Below, in pieces: positions 8,314 through 17,035 of a stretch of 58,524 nucleotides of DNA. Numbering within the stretch: the first letter of the stretch is position 1; each line of letters begins with the position of its first letter. The position numbers and the translations under genes were made by a program. Below the pieces are notes generated by a model that worked only from the letters and a program-made list of their open reading frames with translations, did no database searches and was not told where the DNA came from. Source of the stretch: Leptospira sp. (GTDB lineage: Bacteria > Spirochaetota > Leptospiria > Leptospirales > Leptospiraceae); contig JAPZRK010000034.1 in NCBI GenBank assembly GCA_027531445.1, positions 1 to 58,524 on the forward strand, in the 5' to 3' direction.

Positions 8314-8931
8314 ATGACAACAAAGAAAATTCATTACTTATCAGGACTGACCATTACGATTTTTATTGCGCTACATTTGTTCAACCATAGTTGCAGTATC
8401 TTCGGCGCAAACCAACACATCGAAATGATGAATACTTTACGACTTTTTTACCGCAACATTTTTGTAGAAACGATTTTGTTTATTGCTGTCATTACTCAAA
8501 TTGTTTCGGGTCTGAAACTTTTTGCTGATTATAGAAAAGAAGCTAAATCTAATTTTGAAAGACTTCATATTTGGACTGGCCTTTACCTTTCGGTTTTTTT
8601 TGTGATTCATCTGACGGCTGTTTTAGGTGGTCGGCATTTCTTGCATCTTGACACGAACTTCTATTTCGGAGTGGCAGGTCTCAATTCATTTCCAACAAAC
8701 CTGTTTTTTATTCCTTATTATGGATTGGCCATTATTTCTTTCTTTGGACACATTGCTTCCATTCATAGTAAAAAAATGAAAAAAAGCATCGGTGGTTTCA
8801 CACCCGATAGCCAAGCAAGCGCTATATTTATTTTCGGTTTGTGTGTAACCCTAATCATATTTTATGGGCTGACCAATCATTTTACGGGTGTGACCATTCC
8901 AAAAGAATACAACATACTTATTGGAAAATAA
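8314..8931 (+). CDS. Five-helix membrane protein resembling a b-type cytochrome anchor
   Basis: Integral membrane protein of 205 residues starting at MTTKKIHYLSG. The open frame extends upstream into the previous gene without a plausible start. About five transmembrane helices are seen. Histidines sit inside or at the ends of helices, as in IALHLFNHSC, FERLHIWTGLYL and FVIHLTAVLGGRH. This arrangement is like the haem-b-binding helices of succinate dehydrogenase or fumarate reductase membrane subunits, but no flavoprotein or iron-sulfur subunit gene is nearby. It begins 31 bases after the propeller lipoprotein and is followed by another small membrane protein. Haem binding is an inference. Confidence 0.7.
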   Translation: MTTKKIHYLSGLTITIFIALHLFNHSCSIFGANQHIEMMNTLRLFYRNIFVETILFIAVITQIVSGLKLFADYRKEAKSNFERLHIWTGLYLSVFFVIHLTAVLGGRHFLHLDTNFYFGVAGLNSFPTNLFFIPYYGLAIISFFGHIASIHSKKMKKSIGGFTPDSQASAIFIFGLCVTLIIFYGLTNHFTGVTIPKEYNILIGK

Positions 8932-8975
8932 AGCAAAGGTCTTGTCGGAGTAATTTCTACTCTGTGGTCATTATA

Positions 8976-9206
8976 ATGAAATTTATATTACTGATTTCTT
9001 TAATTTCAATGGTCTATTTTGCTTGGCTAACGGTAAGTCGGGCAGGATTGCCATACAACGAAGAAGGTCGTTATTTTGATGAGACAGATACAACAGTATA
9101 CCATGCGCAAGCAGTTGAGATTTATTTTGCCCTGATGGTTCTGTTTAGCATTGTATTTATCATTTCCATTGTAATTTTTTTAAAACAGAATCGCTACTTA
9201 CGTTAA
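8976..9206 (+). CDS. Small two-helix membrane protein
   Basis: Protein of 76 residues with an N-terminal hydrophobic segment (MKFILLISLISMVYFAWL) and a second one (IYFALMVLFSIVFIISIVIF) joined by an acidic loop containing RYFDETDTTVYHAQAVE. The ATG at 8976 gives a normal membrane protein, whereas the longer frame starts inside the preceding gene. It lies 44 bases after the cytochrome-b-like gene in the same direction and may be its partner. No family is recognised. Confidence 0.6.
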   Translation: MKFILLISLISMVYFAWLTVSRAGLPYNEEGRYFDETDTTVYHAQAVEIYFALMVLFSIVFIISIVIFLKQNRYLR

Positions 9207-9216
9207 CCCACTCCGC

Positions 9217-10581
9217 TTAAAATATGTATAAATTCCATTGATTGCCACCTGGATTAACGTCACCTAGCCAAGTTAAGACGCCCGTATTCTGATCGATACT
9301 ATACTGCTGAAGCGATCCTGCGTTGTCCGCTAGATATGCAAATCGACCGGTCGGATCGATCACGATATATCTCACACTGCCACCCCTAGGAGACGTGGTA
9401 GCAATGAGTGATAAAGCCCCTGAATCAGGAGTAATAGAAATCGTAGAAATGGTTTGATCTAATATATTCGCTGAATACAGAAATCTTCCATTTGGATGGA
9501 CTACGATTCCATTCGGTAGAGTTGGAAGATCCAAAGTTCCAATCAAGGCTAGATTGCCATTTTCCCGATTTAATTTCATAGAAGAAATACTATTCGGCAA
9601 TCCACATGCGACGAAAACATAGCGTCCATATGGGTCAGTGGCTAATGTTCCAATGGGACTAACTGTAGGACTGGTCGAGGCGAGTGTCATTGAACCAGAA
9701 GAATCTAGTAGGATGGAAAGCAAATTGGTTCCTGTAGAATTTCTGACGAACAAATATTTTCCCGTTGGTTCCATGGTTAGGTTGGCCAAAGGACTTCCCA
9801 CGGAAAACGAATCGATGAGTGTCAATGCCCCTGTCGATTGATTGATCGCAAAGCTTTGAACGGAAGTCAGTCCTTGATTCGCCAAGTATAAGAATTTTGC
9901 ATCAGGTGAAATAAAAATATTTCTTGGTAAGCCACCAGTTGTGATTGAGCCATTCGCTGTGAGTGCCCCCGTACTCACATCAATTTTAAACTGAGAAATA
10001 TTGCCTCCGTTAAAATCACCAGTATAGGCGAATCTCCCGAAAGGATCCACTGCTATGCCAGTCGGATCGATTCCTACAGTTCCGATAGTTGAATTAAAAG
10101 TTAAGAGTCCACTAGATGTATTCATAGTTAGTCGACCTACTGCAGTATTAAAATTCAGCGATGTATAAACATATCCTGAATACACATGGATCGCACATAC
10201 AGCGAAAGCACTTCCGCCCATTTCTCTTACGGTGATGGTAGCTAGTCCTGTACCGACACTTGTCACAAGACCGTTCTCTGAAACAGTAGCTACTGACGTA
10301 TTTGAAGATGTCCAAACAAAACTAGTGGTCGTTGGATTTCCGTCAACAGTCAGGCTTGCAGAGAGCTGATCCGTTCCCAACCTTTGAATCACAGACGAGT
10401 CTTTATTGAGCTTAATTGTTCGGATTGGTCTTTGTAACAGGTAGCCAAATACGGAACGTAAGAAAGAATTTTTATCAGTTTCATTTGATAAAACTGCTCC
10501 ATTCACAACAGGATTGAGTAAACAGGAATTGAAAATAAATATTATCTGCAATACAAATAGAATTCGTTTCACAATCACCAC
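9217..10581 (-). CDS. BIG_2 plus beta-propeller lipoprotein
   Basis: Lipoprotein of 454 residues read from a GTG codon; alternative GTG codons follow immediately, and a decayed paralogue at 29242 begins with ATG AAA CGA at the position of the third. The signal peptide ends in FIFNSCLLN. Residues about 55-130 form a bacterial Ig-like BIG_2 domain (SASLTVDGNPTTTSFVWTSS, NTSVATVSENGLVTSVGTG). The rest is a seven-bladed propeller with blades of about 45 residues bearing FSINQSTGALTLI-type turns and VDPFGRFAY-type strands. It converges tail to tail with the small membrane protein gene ending at 9206. Surface location is inferred; enzymatic activity is unknown. Confidence 0.85.
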   Translation of the reverse strand: MVIVKRILFVLQIIFIFNSCLLNPVVNGAVLSNETDKNSFLRSVFGYLLQRPIRTIKLNKDSSVIQRLGTDQLSASLTVDGNPTTTSFVWTSSNTSVATVSENGLVTSVGTGLATITVREMGGSAFAVCAIHVYSGYVYTSLNFNTAVGRLTMNTSSGLLTFNSTIGTVGIDPTGIAVDPFGRFAYTGDFNGGNISQFKIDVSTGALTANGSITTGGLPRNIFISPDAKFLYLANQGLTSVQSFAINQSTGALTLIDSFSVGSPLANLTMEPTGKYLFVRNSTGTNLLSILLDSSGSMTLASTSPTVSPIGTLATDPYGRYVFVACGLPNSISSMKLNRENGNLALIGTLDLPTLPNGIVVHPNGRFLYSANILDQTISTISITPDSGALSLIATTSPRGGSVRYIVIDPTGRFAYLADNAGSLQQYSIDQNTGVLTWLGDVNPGGNQWNLYIF

Positions 10582-10648
10582 TATAGAAAATTAGCCAGCG
10601 TTATGGCGACTCATTTTATCCAAGATTCTTCCCAATTTTCACCGAAAT

Positions 10649-11212
10649 TTATCTGTTGTTAGCTTGCTTTTCATCCATTAATTTCTGTATTCGAAATAAG
10701 AGGCGGGTGCGAACGATCGAGTTCATAGCGCCACTAATTCCACTCCCCTCGTTAATCGAATATTGATTGTCAGCGGAGAGATAGGACATAATAATAATTG
10801 GCAACCAGCCGTAAAAAACATGATATCGAAAGACAACTTGGGTATTCAATACTTCTATATTTTCCTTACTAAATTGCACATTGACCGTCCCCTTAAAATT
10901 GGTATAACAAGGGGAGATCCCAAACGTAACCAATGTTATAATACTACAAATTCCTCCATCATACTCATCAGGCAAATCGTAACGAAGTTTCAGTTTTTCA
11001 GTCTTTGTATTCTTTGTTTGGCCATGTGCTTCCTCCACATATATCATCGCCTCGTATTGGGAAGGGTTGTTTTCTTCTATAATTTCAACGTTGGATAATG
11101 GAAACTCTTTTGCCGATATGTTACTGCTGTGCAAATCTCCAGAAACATATCCATTGCATGAGACAAAGGATATGATCAAAATAGGTAAAAAGAGTCGATA
11201 TATCATTTTCAT
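10649..11212 (-). CDS. Hypothetical lipoprotein
   Basis: Protein of 187 residues from the ATG at 11212 (another ATG two codons on). The signal peptide MKMIYRLFLPILIISFVSC gives a convincing lipobox FVSC. A longer frame exists, but its extra residues precede the hydrophobic segment and look spurious. The mature portion has two cysteines near its centre (GGICSIITLVTFGISPC) and a hydrophobic VFYGWLPIIIMSYLS. No family is recognised. The ATG overlaps the stop codon of the flavin-oxidoreductase-like relic upstream (AAATGA), so ribosome site and promoter may derive from that relic. Confidence 0.65.
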   Translation of the reverse strand: MKMIYRLFLPILIISFVSCNGYVSGDLHSSNISAKEFPLSNVEIIEENNPSQYEAMIYVEEAHGQTKNTKTEKLKLRYDLPDEYDGGICSIITLVTFGISPCYTNFKGTVNVQFSKENIEVLNTQVVFRYHVFYGWLPIIIMSYLSADNQYSINEGSGISGAMNSIVRTRLLFRIQKLMDEKQANNR

Positions 11213-11394
11213 TTCGAAAGTTTTTGGACGAGTGCTTCCATGGTTCCATGTTTGGAAAACTTCAACCACGTCCGGTATCGTTTCGTTAGTTTTCCTAGGC
11301 GCATTTGGTCTGCGACAACCTCCATGGCGGCCTTGACGATGTGGTTGGAGAGCACTTGCCCATTAGGCAAGGTAAATGAGGAAAAAATATCCAT
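11209..11394 (-). pseudogene. N-terminal relic of an Old Yellow Enzyme-family oxidoreductase
   Basis: A 61-codon frame whose first 40 residues read like the start of NADH:flavin oxidoreductase/Old Yellow Enzyme proteins: an initial MDIFSSFTLPNGQVLSNHIV, then KAAMEVVADQMRLGKLTKRY and RTW. Intact members are 350-420 residues with a TIM barrel. Here the similarity stops after about 45 residues and the frame ends at the start codon of the next lipoprotein. It is either a truncated gene or a fragment captured as a leader. I see no further barrel sequence in other frames. Resemblance is from memory of the family N-terminus. Confidence 0.5.
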
Positions 11395-11471
11395 ATACCT
11401 CCACTTCTAGAACATTGAAGATCTCATCCAGAAGTTTCTTGTAGCCCCCGAGAAAAGCGAAGACAAGGCAA

Positions 11472-11975
11472 TCACCAATCTCCCGTGGCTCCACCACCTC
11501 CACTTTGGCCACCTTTGCCTTCCATTCCCTCTTTAGAACTTCCACTACTATCCTGTTTTGAACTTGAATGACTAGCATCTGTTTGTTGAGTAGAATCCTT
11601 TCGCTTTTCAAAGACAGAGCCAAAGTCAATACTGGAACTTCCACCCAACCCCAAAAAAGGATATTTGGTCCTTTCGAAAAAATCTTTCCAACTAGAAAGT
11701 GATTGATAGATAGCGGCTATGGAGAAACCAAATGTTACAGTATAAATAAAGAAAATTTTATCGTAATGAAAATCAACCAATTCACTTACCCAGCGCAATA
11801 TGCCTGCAAAGATAAGTACTCCCATTATCACTCCAATACCGGATCCCATGACCCAAAAAATAATGAAAGTGGTTACCTTCCGATACGATCCAGTAAGCCA
11901 AAGTAAGCCGTAGATAATTAAAAATCCAAGGCTTATAATGGTTAGAAATAACAATCCGTAGACAAAACTTTCCAT
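11472..11975 (-). CDS. Membrane protein with Ser/Gly-rich tail ending GGGGATGDW
   Basis: Protein of 167 residues. Three hydrophobic helices occupy roughly residues 3-30, 34-62 and 74-92. They are followed by a cytoplasmic or periplasmic tail of about 65 residues rich in Ser, Gly, Lys and Gln (TQQTDASHSSSKQDSSGSSK) that ends in GGQSGGGGATGDW. The Gly-run plus terminal Trp resembles the C-terminal tails of TPM/YgcG and DUF2207-type membrane proteins, where the tail role is unclear. The ATG start follows a long hydrophobic stretch without signal cleavage. No close family is recognised. Confidence 0.65.
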   Translation of the reverse strand: MESFVYGLLFLTIISLGFLIIYGLLWLTGSYRKVTTFIIFWVMGSGIGVIMGVLIFAGILRWVSELVDFHYDKIFFIYTVTFGFSIAAIYQSLSSWKDFFERTKYPFLGLGGSSSIDFGSVFEKRKDSTQQTDASHSSSKQDSSGSSKEGMEGKGGQSGGGGATGDW

Positions 11976-12138
11976 ACCACTAGCATACTCGATCCTAAGT
12001 TATTTGGATAATAAAAAAATTATTTCAAGGGTTGTTTGGTTTTTTTCTTATACCTGGATCAGTAAGATGATATGTTTGATTGTGATTTAGTTGATTACCG
12101 CAAATGTGGGTTTCCCCTATTGCGAGGGATAGCTTTTC

Positions 12139-12837
12139 GTGAGATCATCAGTCATCGTGCTAAAATTTGTTTTGTTTTTTTTTCTTTACTTCAATATATT
12201 TTGTTCCTCGACAAGTTCGAAAATTCCATATGTAAGGAGACTGGCTATTGCTATTGGAGATTTTCAAAATAGATCAAATGAATCACTTTATGATGAATTG
12301 ACTTATAATCCATCGGGAAATTTTACCTATGAGTTGAATCGTTATGATCTTTTTCGAATCATTGAACGAGAACGTTTAGGAAGTCTATTGGACGAATATA
12401 AGTTCACCATGACTGGGCTTGTTTTACAGCCTCGAGAAAAATCCATCGGTAAAATTTTGGGTGTGGATGCAATCCTCTATGTTACATTAACCTCAGTTAT
12501 TTACAAAGTTGATGAAAAGAATTTGGATGCGAAAGTTTTTTTAAAAAATACAGCCGCCACGCGAGGAGGAAAACTTTACTTTCTTTCGGGTATTGAGGAG
12601 CTAACAGTGACAGTGGACGGCCGACTAGTTTCGCTCACTACGGGCGAAGTCTTGGCGTCTGCAAAGTATAAAAGTAGAGTAGAAAATAATTACGCGGCGA
12701 TAACAGGAATTGGAAGGAGTGGTAGCAGTATGGACAGAATGAATGTTATCAAAAAAATTCTTGATGATTCATCCTATTTTATTGCACGCGATATAGCAGA
12801 CCAGGTAGACAAAAATCTTTACGCTTCTTCAAATTGA
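12139..12837 (+). CDS. CsgG/LpoB-like lipoprotein
   Basis: Lipoprotein of 232 residues with signal peptide ending YFNIFCSS. The mature protein resembles the CsgG/LpoB/GNA1162 superfamily: a first strand (RLAIAIGDFQNRS), the conserved FRIIERERLGSLLDEYKF followed by GKILGVDAILYVTL, and a late VDGRLVSLTTGEVLASAKYK. CsgG-type proteins form outer-membrane secretion channels and LpoB-type proteins activate penicillin-binding proteins; which one applies here cannot be told. No curli genes are adjacent. The 3' end overlaps the convergent membrane protein gene by 19 bases. Confidence 0.75.
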   Translation: MRSSVIVLKFVLFFFLYFNIFCSSTSSKIPYVRRLAIAIGDFQNRSNESLYDELTYNPSGNFTYELNRYDLFRIIERERLGSLLDEYKFTMTGLVLQPREKSIGKILGVDAILYVTLTSVIYKVDEKNLDAKVFLKNTAATRGGKLYFLSGIEELTVTVDGRLVSLTTGEVLASAKYKSRVENNYAAITGIGRSGSSMDRMNVIKKILDDSSYFIARDIADQVDKNLYASSN

Positions 12838-13910
12838 GTTTTTTTAATCATTGATGCACCCTTTGGCTCAAACATTTCTTTCATACTTTGGTCGTTTTGA
12901 CTTTTCCATATAATTCCATCTACGATGTAATGATGAAAGGTTAAACTCATCGCAAGTATCACTGCAATTGGTACTGCTACAGCTTTAAATATTGTATCAA
13001 GTGTTAATCCAAGTTGAGGAAGAAGGTAATAGAATGGCAAAGCAAAGGCAATGGTTGCAAGAATATAAAATATGGCACGTAGGCTTCCCGCCTGAGAAAG
13101 CCAAGAAAGCAAAGGCGCCTTAGCATCTCGCCCATTAACAAATCTTTTTCGATTATATACCCAAACAAACGCAATATATTGAACGTTATGCCAAACGTTT
13201 ACTAGAAGCCAACCTGAGCACAACTCTTCGATCAGAATATAACTAAAAAAATATACCGCAAAATGTGAGAGCATGTACAGCGTATGTCCTACTGCAAATT
13301 CCCCCCGTTTGAAGGCGGCCACCCTCGTAAAAATCCAATAGCTCCAAAGGAGACAACTTGCGCTTCCAAAAATGTAGACTACGGTTTGAGGTACTGTCGG
13401 AAGCCAAAAATTCTGGAATAAAAATTCCTCAGGCTGTTGGGCACATCGATGCAACAATCCCCAAATTGGTACAGACCAAAGCGTAATCTCCGATAGGCGG
13501 ATTGGGTCCCACTTGATTCCTCCCGCCGTACGCCTGTAAGTTTGAGCTATCCCCCAGCTTTGCCGCACAGTGTGAAAAAATTGGCCGAAAAAATAAAGAA
13601 CGTAAAGTCCTCTGAGTTCAAAGGTATATCCCACGGATACTATCCCGATCAAAACGAAACCAGGAGCAATGAAAATAAGTGTTCGATGCCTTTTTCGATC
13701 ATCGGGATGCGCGATTAACTTAGTAAAGGTGGCCCAAAGATGTTCATAGCCAAACAACCAGCTATGTACTGTTAAAACTGGTATAAACAACAAAGGCCAA
13801 AATACGGTGATGCCGGACATCAATCCTGCAAGCAGGACAATTCCGAAGATAAAGGCCAAATCAAAATATGGACCTTTTATCCAACTCTTTTCAAAAGTAG
13901 CAGAGTGCAT
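12819..13910 (-). CDS. Polytopic membrane protein with conserved-looking histidines
   Basis: Integral membrane protein of 363 residues with roughly nine to ten transmembrane helices. Histidines cluster at helix ends: VHSWLFGYEHLW, FFGQFFHTVRQSWG, LYMLSHFAVYFF, VNVWHNVQYIAFVW and LTFHHYIVDGIIWK. Such a pattern suggests a metal or haem centre inside the membrane, as in membrane-bound oxygenases or the Brp/Blh carotene-cleaving family, but I cannot confirm any family. The small secreted protein gene at 13927 lies 16 bases upstream in the same direction, so the two are probably cotranscribed. The 3' end overlaps the CsgG-like gene. Confidence 0.7.
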   Translation of the reverse strand: MHSATFEKSWIKGPYFDLAFIFGIVLLAGLMSGITVFWPLLFIPVLTVHSWLFGYEHLWATFTKLIAHPDDRKRHRTLIFIAPGFVLIGIVSVGYTFELRGLYVLYFFGQFFHTVRQSWGIAQTYRRTAGGIKWDPIRLSEITLWSVPIWGLLHRCAQQPEEFLFQNFWLPTVPQTVVYIFGSASCLLWSYWIFTRVAAFKRGEFAVGHTLYMLSHFAVYFFSYILIEELCSGWLLVNVWHNVQYIAFVWVYNRKRFVNGRDAKAPLLSWLSQAGSLRAIFYILATIAFALPFYYLLPQLGLTLDTIFKAVAVPIAVILAMSLTFHHYIVDGIIWKSQNDQSMKEMFEPKGASMIKKTQFEEA

Positions 13911-13926
13911 ACACCACTCAAAAAAG

Positions 13927-14181
13927 TTAAGTCACGGTATTTGGGGGAAGTATTTGTCGAGGAGGAGCTGTGCAGATATTTTTATCTCCACTTTTTGTAC
14001 AAGCATGGTGTTTTTGGCATTCATCTGAAACCTTACACTCTTCACCTACCTTCTTTTTATTTGGGTCAAAAGGTGTGGGCATCATTTCACTTGAAGTCTT
14101 TGCACTTGGACTACCCGCAAGACTATTAGCCAAAAGTGCAAAGGCAGTAATCATCATTATTAAAGAAATTTTTTGTCTCAT
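13927..14181 (-). CDS. Small secreted four-cysteine protein
   Basis: Protein of 84 residues with an N-terminal signal sequence (MRQKISLIMMITAFALLANS) lacking a lipobox cysteine. The mature part carries four cysteines in the pattern C-x5-C-x5-C-x8-C (EECKVSDECQKHHACTKSGD, NIC), likely paired as two disulfides in an oxidising compartment. A Shine-Dalgarno GGAGAG precedes the ATG. It is directly followed by the large histidine-bearing membrane protein gene, so it may be an accessory of that protein. No family is recognised. Confidence 0.65.
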   Translation of the reverse strand: MRQKISLIMMITAFALLANSLAGSPSAKTSSEMMPTPFDPNKKKVGEECKVSDECQKHHACTKSGDKNICTAPPRQILPPNTVT

Positions 14182-14333
14182 CGAATGCTCTCCAGAACTA
14201 AAAGTAAAGATTAAATGGTCAATTTGTTCGAATCATCGAATCTCATTCAAAAATTTCATACAACAATTTTAAATGGATAAAAAAAGATTGGCAAAAGGAA
14301 AAAAATTGCACTAATTCAAAACTCGAACTGAAA

Positions 14334-16097
14334 ATGAATTTGCAAAAGAGAACGTTATTACTGGTAGAAGATGAAGCAGTTATTGCTCTCCTCGAAAAAC
14401 GTGTACTAGAAGAACACGGATACACTGTCATCCACGCAAATTCTGGAGAGTCAGCATTAGAGATGGTCCGAACGATTCCAGAGATACAGTTAATTCTAAT
14501 GGATATTGACCTCGGAACTGGAATGGATGGAACGATTGCTGCAGAGTTGATCCTAAAAGAAACAAACATTCCTATCGTCTTTCTTTCAAGTCATACCGAA
14601 CCAGAGATAGTCGAAAAAACGGAAAAGATCACCTCATACGGATATGTTGTGAAAAATTCATCCACAACAGTTTTGGATGCATCAATCAAAATGGCCTTTA
14701 AACTTTTTGATGCGCAAAGGACTCTCGAAAAAACCACCGAGCTCTTAGTGTCCACTGGAAAACTCGCAAAAGTCGGAGGATGGCAAGTAGATTTATCTAC
14801 CTTAAAATTGTCATGGACTCCAATGACATTCGAGATTGCGGACATTCCTCCTCCAATTGAACCACCTCTCGAAGATGGCATCAATCTTTTTGCTCCAGAA
14901 GCCAGACCGGTGATTTCAAAGGCTATTGAAGAAGCGAGGGAGAGTGGCATTCCTTATGATTTAGAACTTCCAATCATCACGGCATCTGGGATTTCAAAAT
15001 GGGTCCAAACGCAAGGTTTTGCAGAGATGAGACAAGGAAAAGCGGTACGATTATTTGGTACATTTCAGGATATAACAGATCGAAAAATGATCCAGCTTGA
15101 AATGGATAAAATTCGAGAAAACAACGCAACACTAATCAATAGTAGCACGGATATTATGTGGAGTATGAATCCTGATTATACCCTTAACATAGCAAATCAA
15201 ACATTTTTAGAAGGTTATTATAATTTCACGGGAGTATGGTTTAAAACAGGTGACTCACTTCTCATGTGGAATTTGTTTCCAAAGGATTTCCTCGAATTTT
15301 GGAAAGGTTTGTATGATAGAGGTTTATCAGGAGAAAGTTTTGAGATCGAAATTGAAATACCGACTCCCATAAAGGAGGTTCTTCATCTTTATTCTATCAG
15401 TTTTAAACCGGTTATCTCCAATGCTAAAACCATAGGATTGTGTTGTTACGGTAGAAACATAACAGAGAGTCGACGTTCCGAAGAAAAAATAAATTCACTA
15501 CTCAATGAAAAGGAACTGATTTTAAAAGAAGTTCATCATCGCATTAAGAACAATTTCGCCACCATAACATCGTTATTAAAAATGCAGGCGATGAATCTAA
15601 AAGACGAAGTTGCCATCCAAGCATTAGAAGATGCAAGTCTCCGCGTACATAGTATGTCTGTCCTTTACCAAAAGCTCTACCGATCAACAGAATATAGTAA
15701 ACTTTCTTTTAAAGAATACGTGGAGCAATTAGTCGGTGAAATCGTCAGTAATTTCCCGATGCAGAATCTGATTCAAATCTTCTATGATGTGGAAGATTCT
15801 TTACTAGATTCAAATAAACTTCAAACAATAGGAATCATAATAAACGAACTCATCGCAAATATTATGAAGTATGCATTTATTGGTCGTGAAGAAGGCTGTA
15901 TACGCATCGAGGCAAAGCTAAAAAATTCCATAATGGAAGTAATCGTTCAAGATGATGGAGTAGGAATTCCGGAAAGCATTCTCCATAATAGCAATCATAC
16001 CTTTGGCCTATACCTCGTGAGAGAACTTGTTTCTCAATTGAAAGGAGAACTAAGTATTTCTTCCGATCAAGGAACAAAAGTAGTCTTTACATTCTAA
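14334..16097 (+). CDS. Receiver-PAS-PAS-HisKA_2 hybrid histidine kinase
   Basis: Cytoplasmic signalling protein of 587 residues. Residues 5-125 are a response-regulator receiver with the acidic pocket in VEDE and phosphoacceptor D57 in LILMDIDLG. Two PAS domains follow (about 145-250, ending GTFQDITDR, and 262-378, ending CCYGRNITESR). The kinase core is of the HisKA_2 type, with LKEVHHRIKNNFATI (phosphoacceptor probably H401). The HATPase is canonical: N-box NELIANIMKYA, G1 QDDGVGIP and G2 FGLYLV. No membrane helix is seen, so it probably senses an intracellular or partner signal. Receiver-first kinases of this kind often act in phosphorelays. No dedicated output regulator is adjacent. Confidence 0.9.
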   Translation: MNLQKRTLLLVEDEAVIALLEKRVLEEHGYTVIHANSGESALEMVRTIPEIQLILMDIDLGTGMDGTIAAELILKETNIPIVFLSSHTEPEIVEKTEKITSYGYVVKNSSTTVLDASIKMAFKLFDAQRTLEKTTELLVSTGKLAKVGGWQVDLSTLKLSWTPMTFEIADIPPPIEPPLEDGINLFAPEARPVISKAIEEARESGIPYDLELPIITASGISKWVQTQGFAEMRQGKAVRLFGTFQDITDRKMIQLEMDKIRENNATLINSSTDIMWSMNPDYTLNIANQTFLEGYYNFTGVWFKTGDSLLMWNLFPKDFLEFWKGLYDRGLSGESFEIEIEIPTPIKEVLHLYSISFKPVISNAKTIGLCCYGRNITESRRSEEKINSLLNEKELILKEVHHRIKNNFATITSLLKMQAMNLKDEVAIQALEDASLRVHSMSVLYQKLYRSTEYSKLSFKEYVEQLVGEIVSNFPMQNLIQIFYDVEDSLLDSNKLQTIGIIINELIANIMKYAFIGREEGCIRIEAKLKNSIMEVIVQDDGVGIPESILHNSNHTFGLYLVRELVSQLKGELSISSDQGTKVVFTF

Positions 16098-16186
16098 AGA
16101 ACAAACCAGTTTTCTCACTACACGCACCGATTAGCATCTTAAAACTAGGTGAAAGAAATTCCTCGGTGCTAGAGTAGAAAAAAGAA

Positions 16187-17035
16187 TTAATTCGTTTCGA
16201 TAAACTTAGCTTCCTTTAAATCACAAGCGATACCTTGTGCAATAAACTGAGGTGTTGTTGGATTGTAAATTCCGCATTCCTGATAACGCGCGTTGGCTTC
16301 GGGAGCAGCCGATGAATAAGCAAGGGCTGCCAATGTAAAATTCGCCTTACATTTTTCAAAAGATTCGTAAGTGTACATTGTATCGTCTTTGATACCAGCC
16401 ACGATCGGCGCTGTTGTCTCGGAAATTAAATTGAAGGTAGAGTTTAGATCTGCAAGAGGTAGATTCGCTGCAAGTCTTTGAGGTCTTGGATTTAAAGAAA
16501 TCGTATACTCTACTCTTGTTGTAGTGTTAAAGCTTGTATAACATGCAATACTAAGTGTTGAGGGAACGGTTTCTACTGCGATCGTATCAGAACTGTTTAG
16601 AAAAGTGCCTATTGATAACGTAGCTTCTGCATTCAATCGATAGCGACAGCTTAATGAAGTTATTAAGCGCACATCTATATATGATACAGTTGTAATCGGT
16701 TCACTCAACCAATTTTGAGTCACTGTTCCATTTGCAATACCTGTAATCGTGCCTGAAAGGTTTACATTCGTGAATTCAGAGGGTTGCGGAAGTTTAAAAT
16801 CAGGGTTTACTGTATCTGTTGTGAAACCAGGGCATTGTTTCGCGGAACTGGAACGCAAACTTGATGTAAGCGCAGTAGAACTTGCGGAAACAGGAAAGAT
16901 TATATTTGTTTGAGATTCTTTTCTGAGTTCACTTTTTATCTCGGATCCCTTGATGGTTGTATTGGGCACGGATACAGGAATAAAATTACAGGTTAGAAGG
17001 AGACTGGAGAGGACAAAAGTTACTATTTTAAGCAT
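16187..17035 (-). CDS. Hypothetical lipoprotein
   Basis: Lipoprotein of 282 residues with signal peptide MLKIVTFVLSSLLLTC, lipobox LLTC. The mature part is Ser/Thr-rich with predicted beta-structure (TNVNLSGTITGIANGTVTQN, TTVSYIDVRLITSLSC) and six further cysteines, including CRYRLN, CYTSFN, CKANFT, CGIYNP and CDLKEA. These could form disulfides at the cell surface. No known domain is recognised. It converges with the hybrid kinase gene across 89 bases that contain a loose 7-bp inverted repeat (GCACCGA and TCGGTGC) with a long loop. Confidence 0.7.
   Translation of the reverse strand: MLKIVTFVLSSLLLTCNFIPVSVPNTTIKGSEIKSELRKESQTNIIFPVSASSTALTSSLRSSSAKQCPGFTTDTVNPDFKLPQPSEFTNVNLSGTITGIANGTVTQNWLSEPITTVSYIDVRLITSLSCRYRLNAEATLSIGTFLNSSDTIAVETVPSTLSIACYTSFNTTTRVEYTISLNPRPQRLAANLPLADLNSTFNLISETTAPIVAGIKDDTMYTYESFEKCKANFTLAALAYSSAAPEANARYQECGIYNPTTPQFIAQGIACDLKEAKFIETN

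Noticed and set aside
11363..11644. A 93-codon minus-strand frame rich in Val, Glu and Lys
   Set aside because: It is the shifted frame of the Ser/Gly-rich tail of the membrane protein at 11472-11975 and has no domain or ribosome site.
14243..14569. A 108-codon open frame antisense to the start of the hybrid kinase gene
   Set aside because: It lies over the receiver domain, has no ribosome site, and its Ser/Ile/Phe-rich product is what the reverse of a receiver gene gives. The sense frame has all catalytic motifs.
16124..16169. Terminator between the hybrid kinase and the minus-strand lipoprotein
   Set aside because: GCACCGA and TCGGTGC are complementary but separated by 32 bases and no T-run follows either way.
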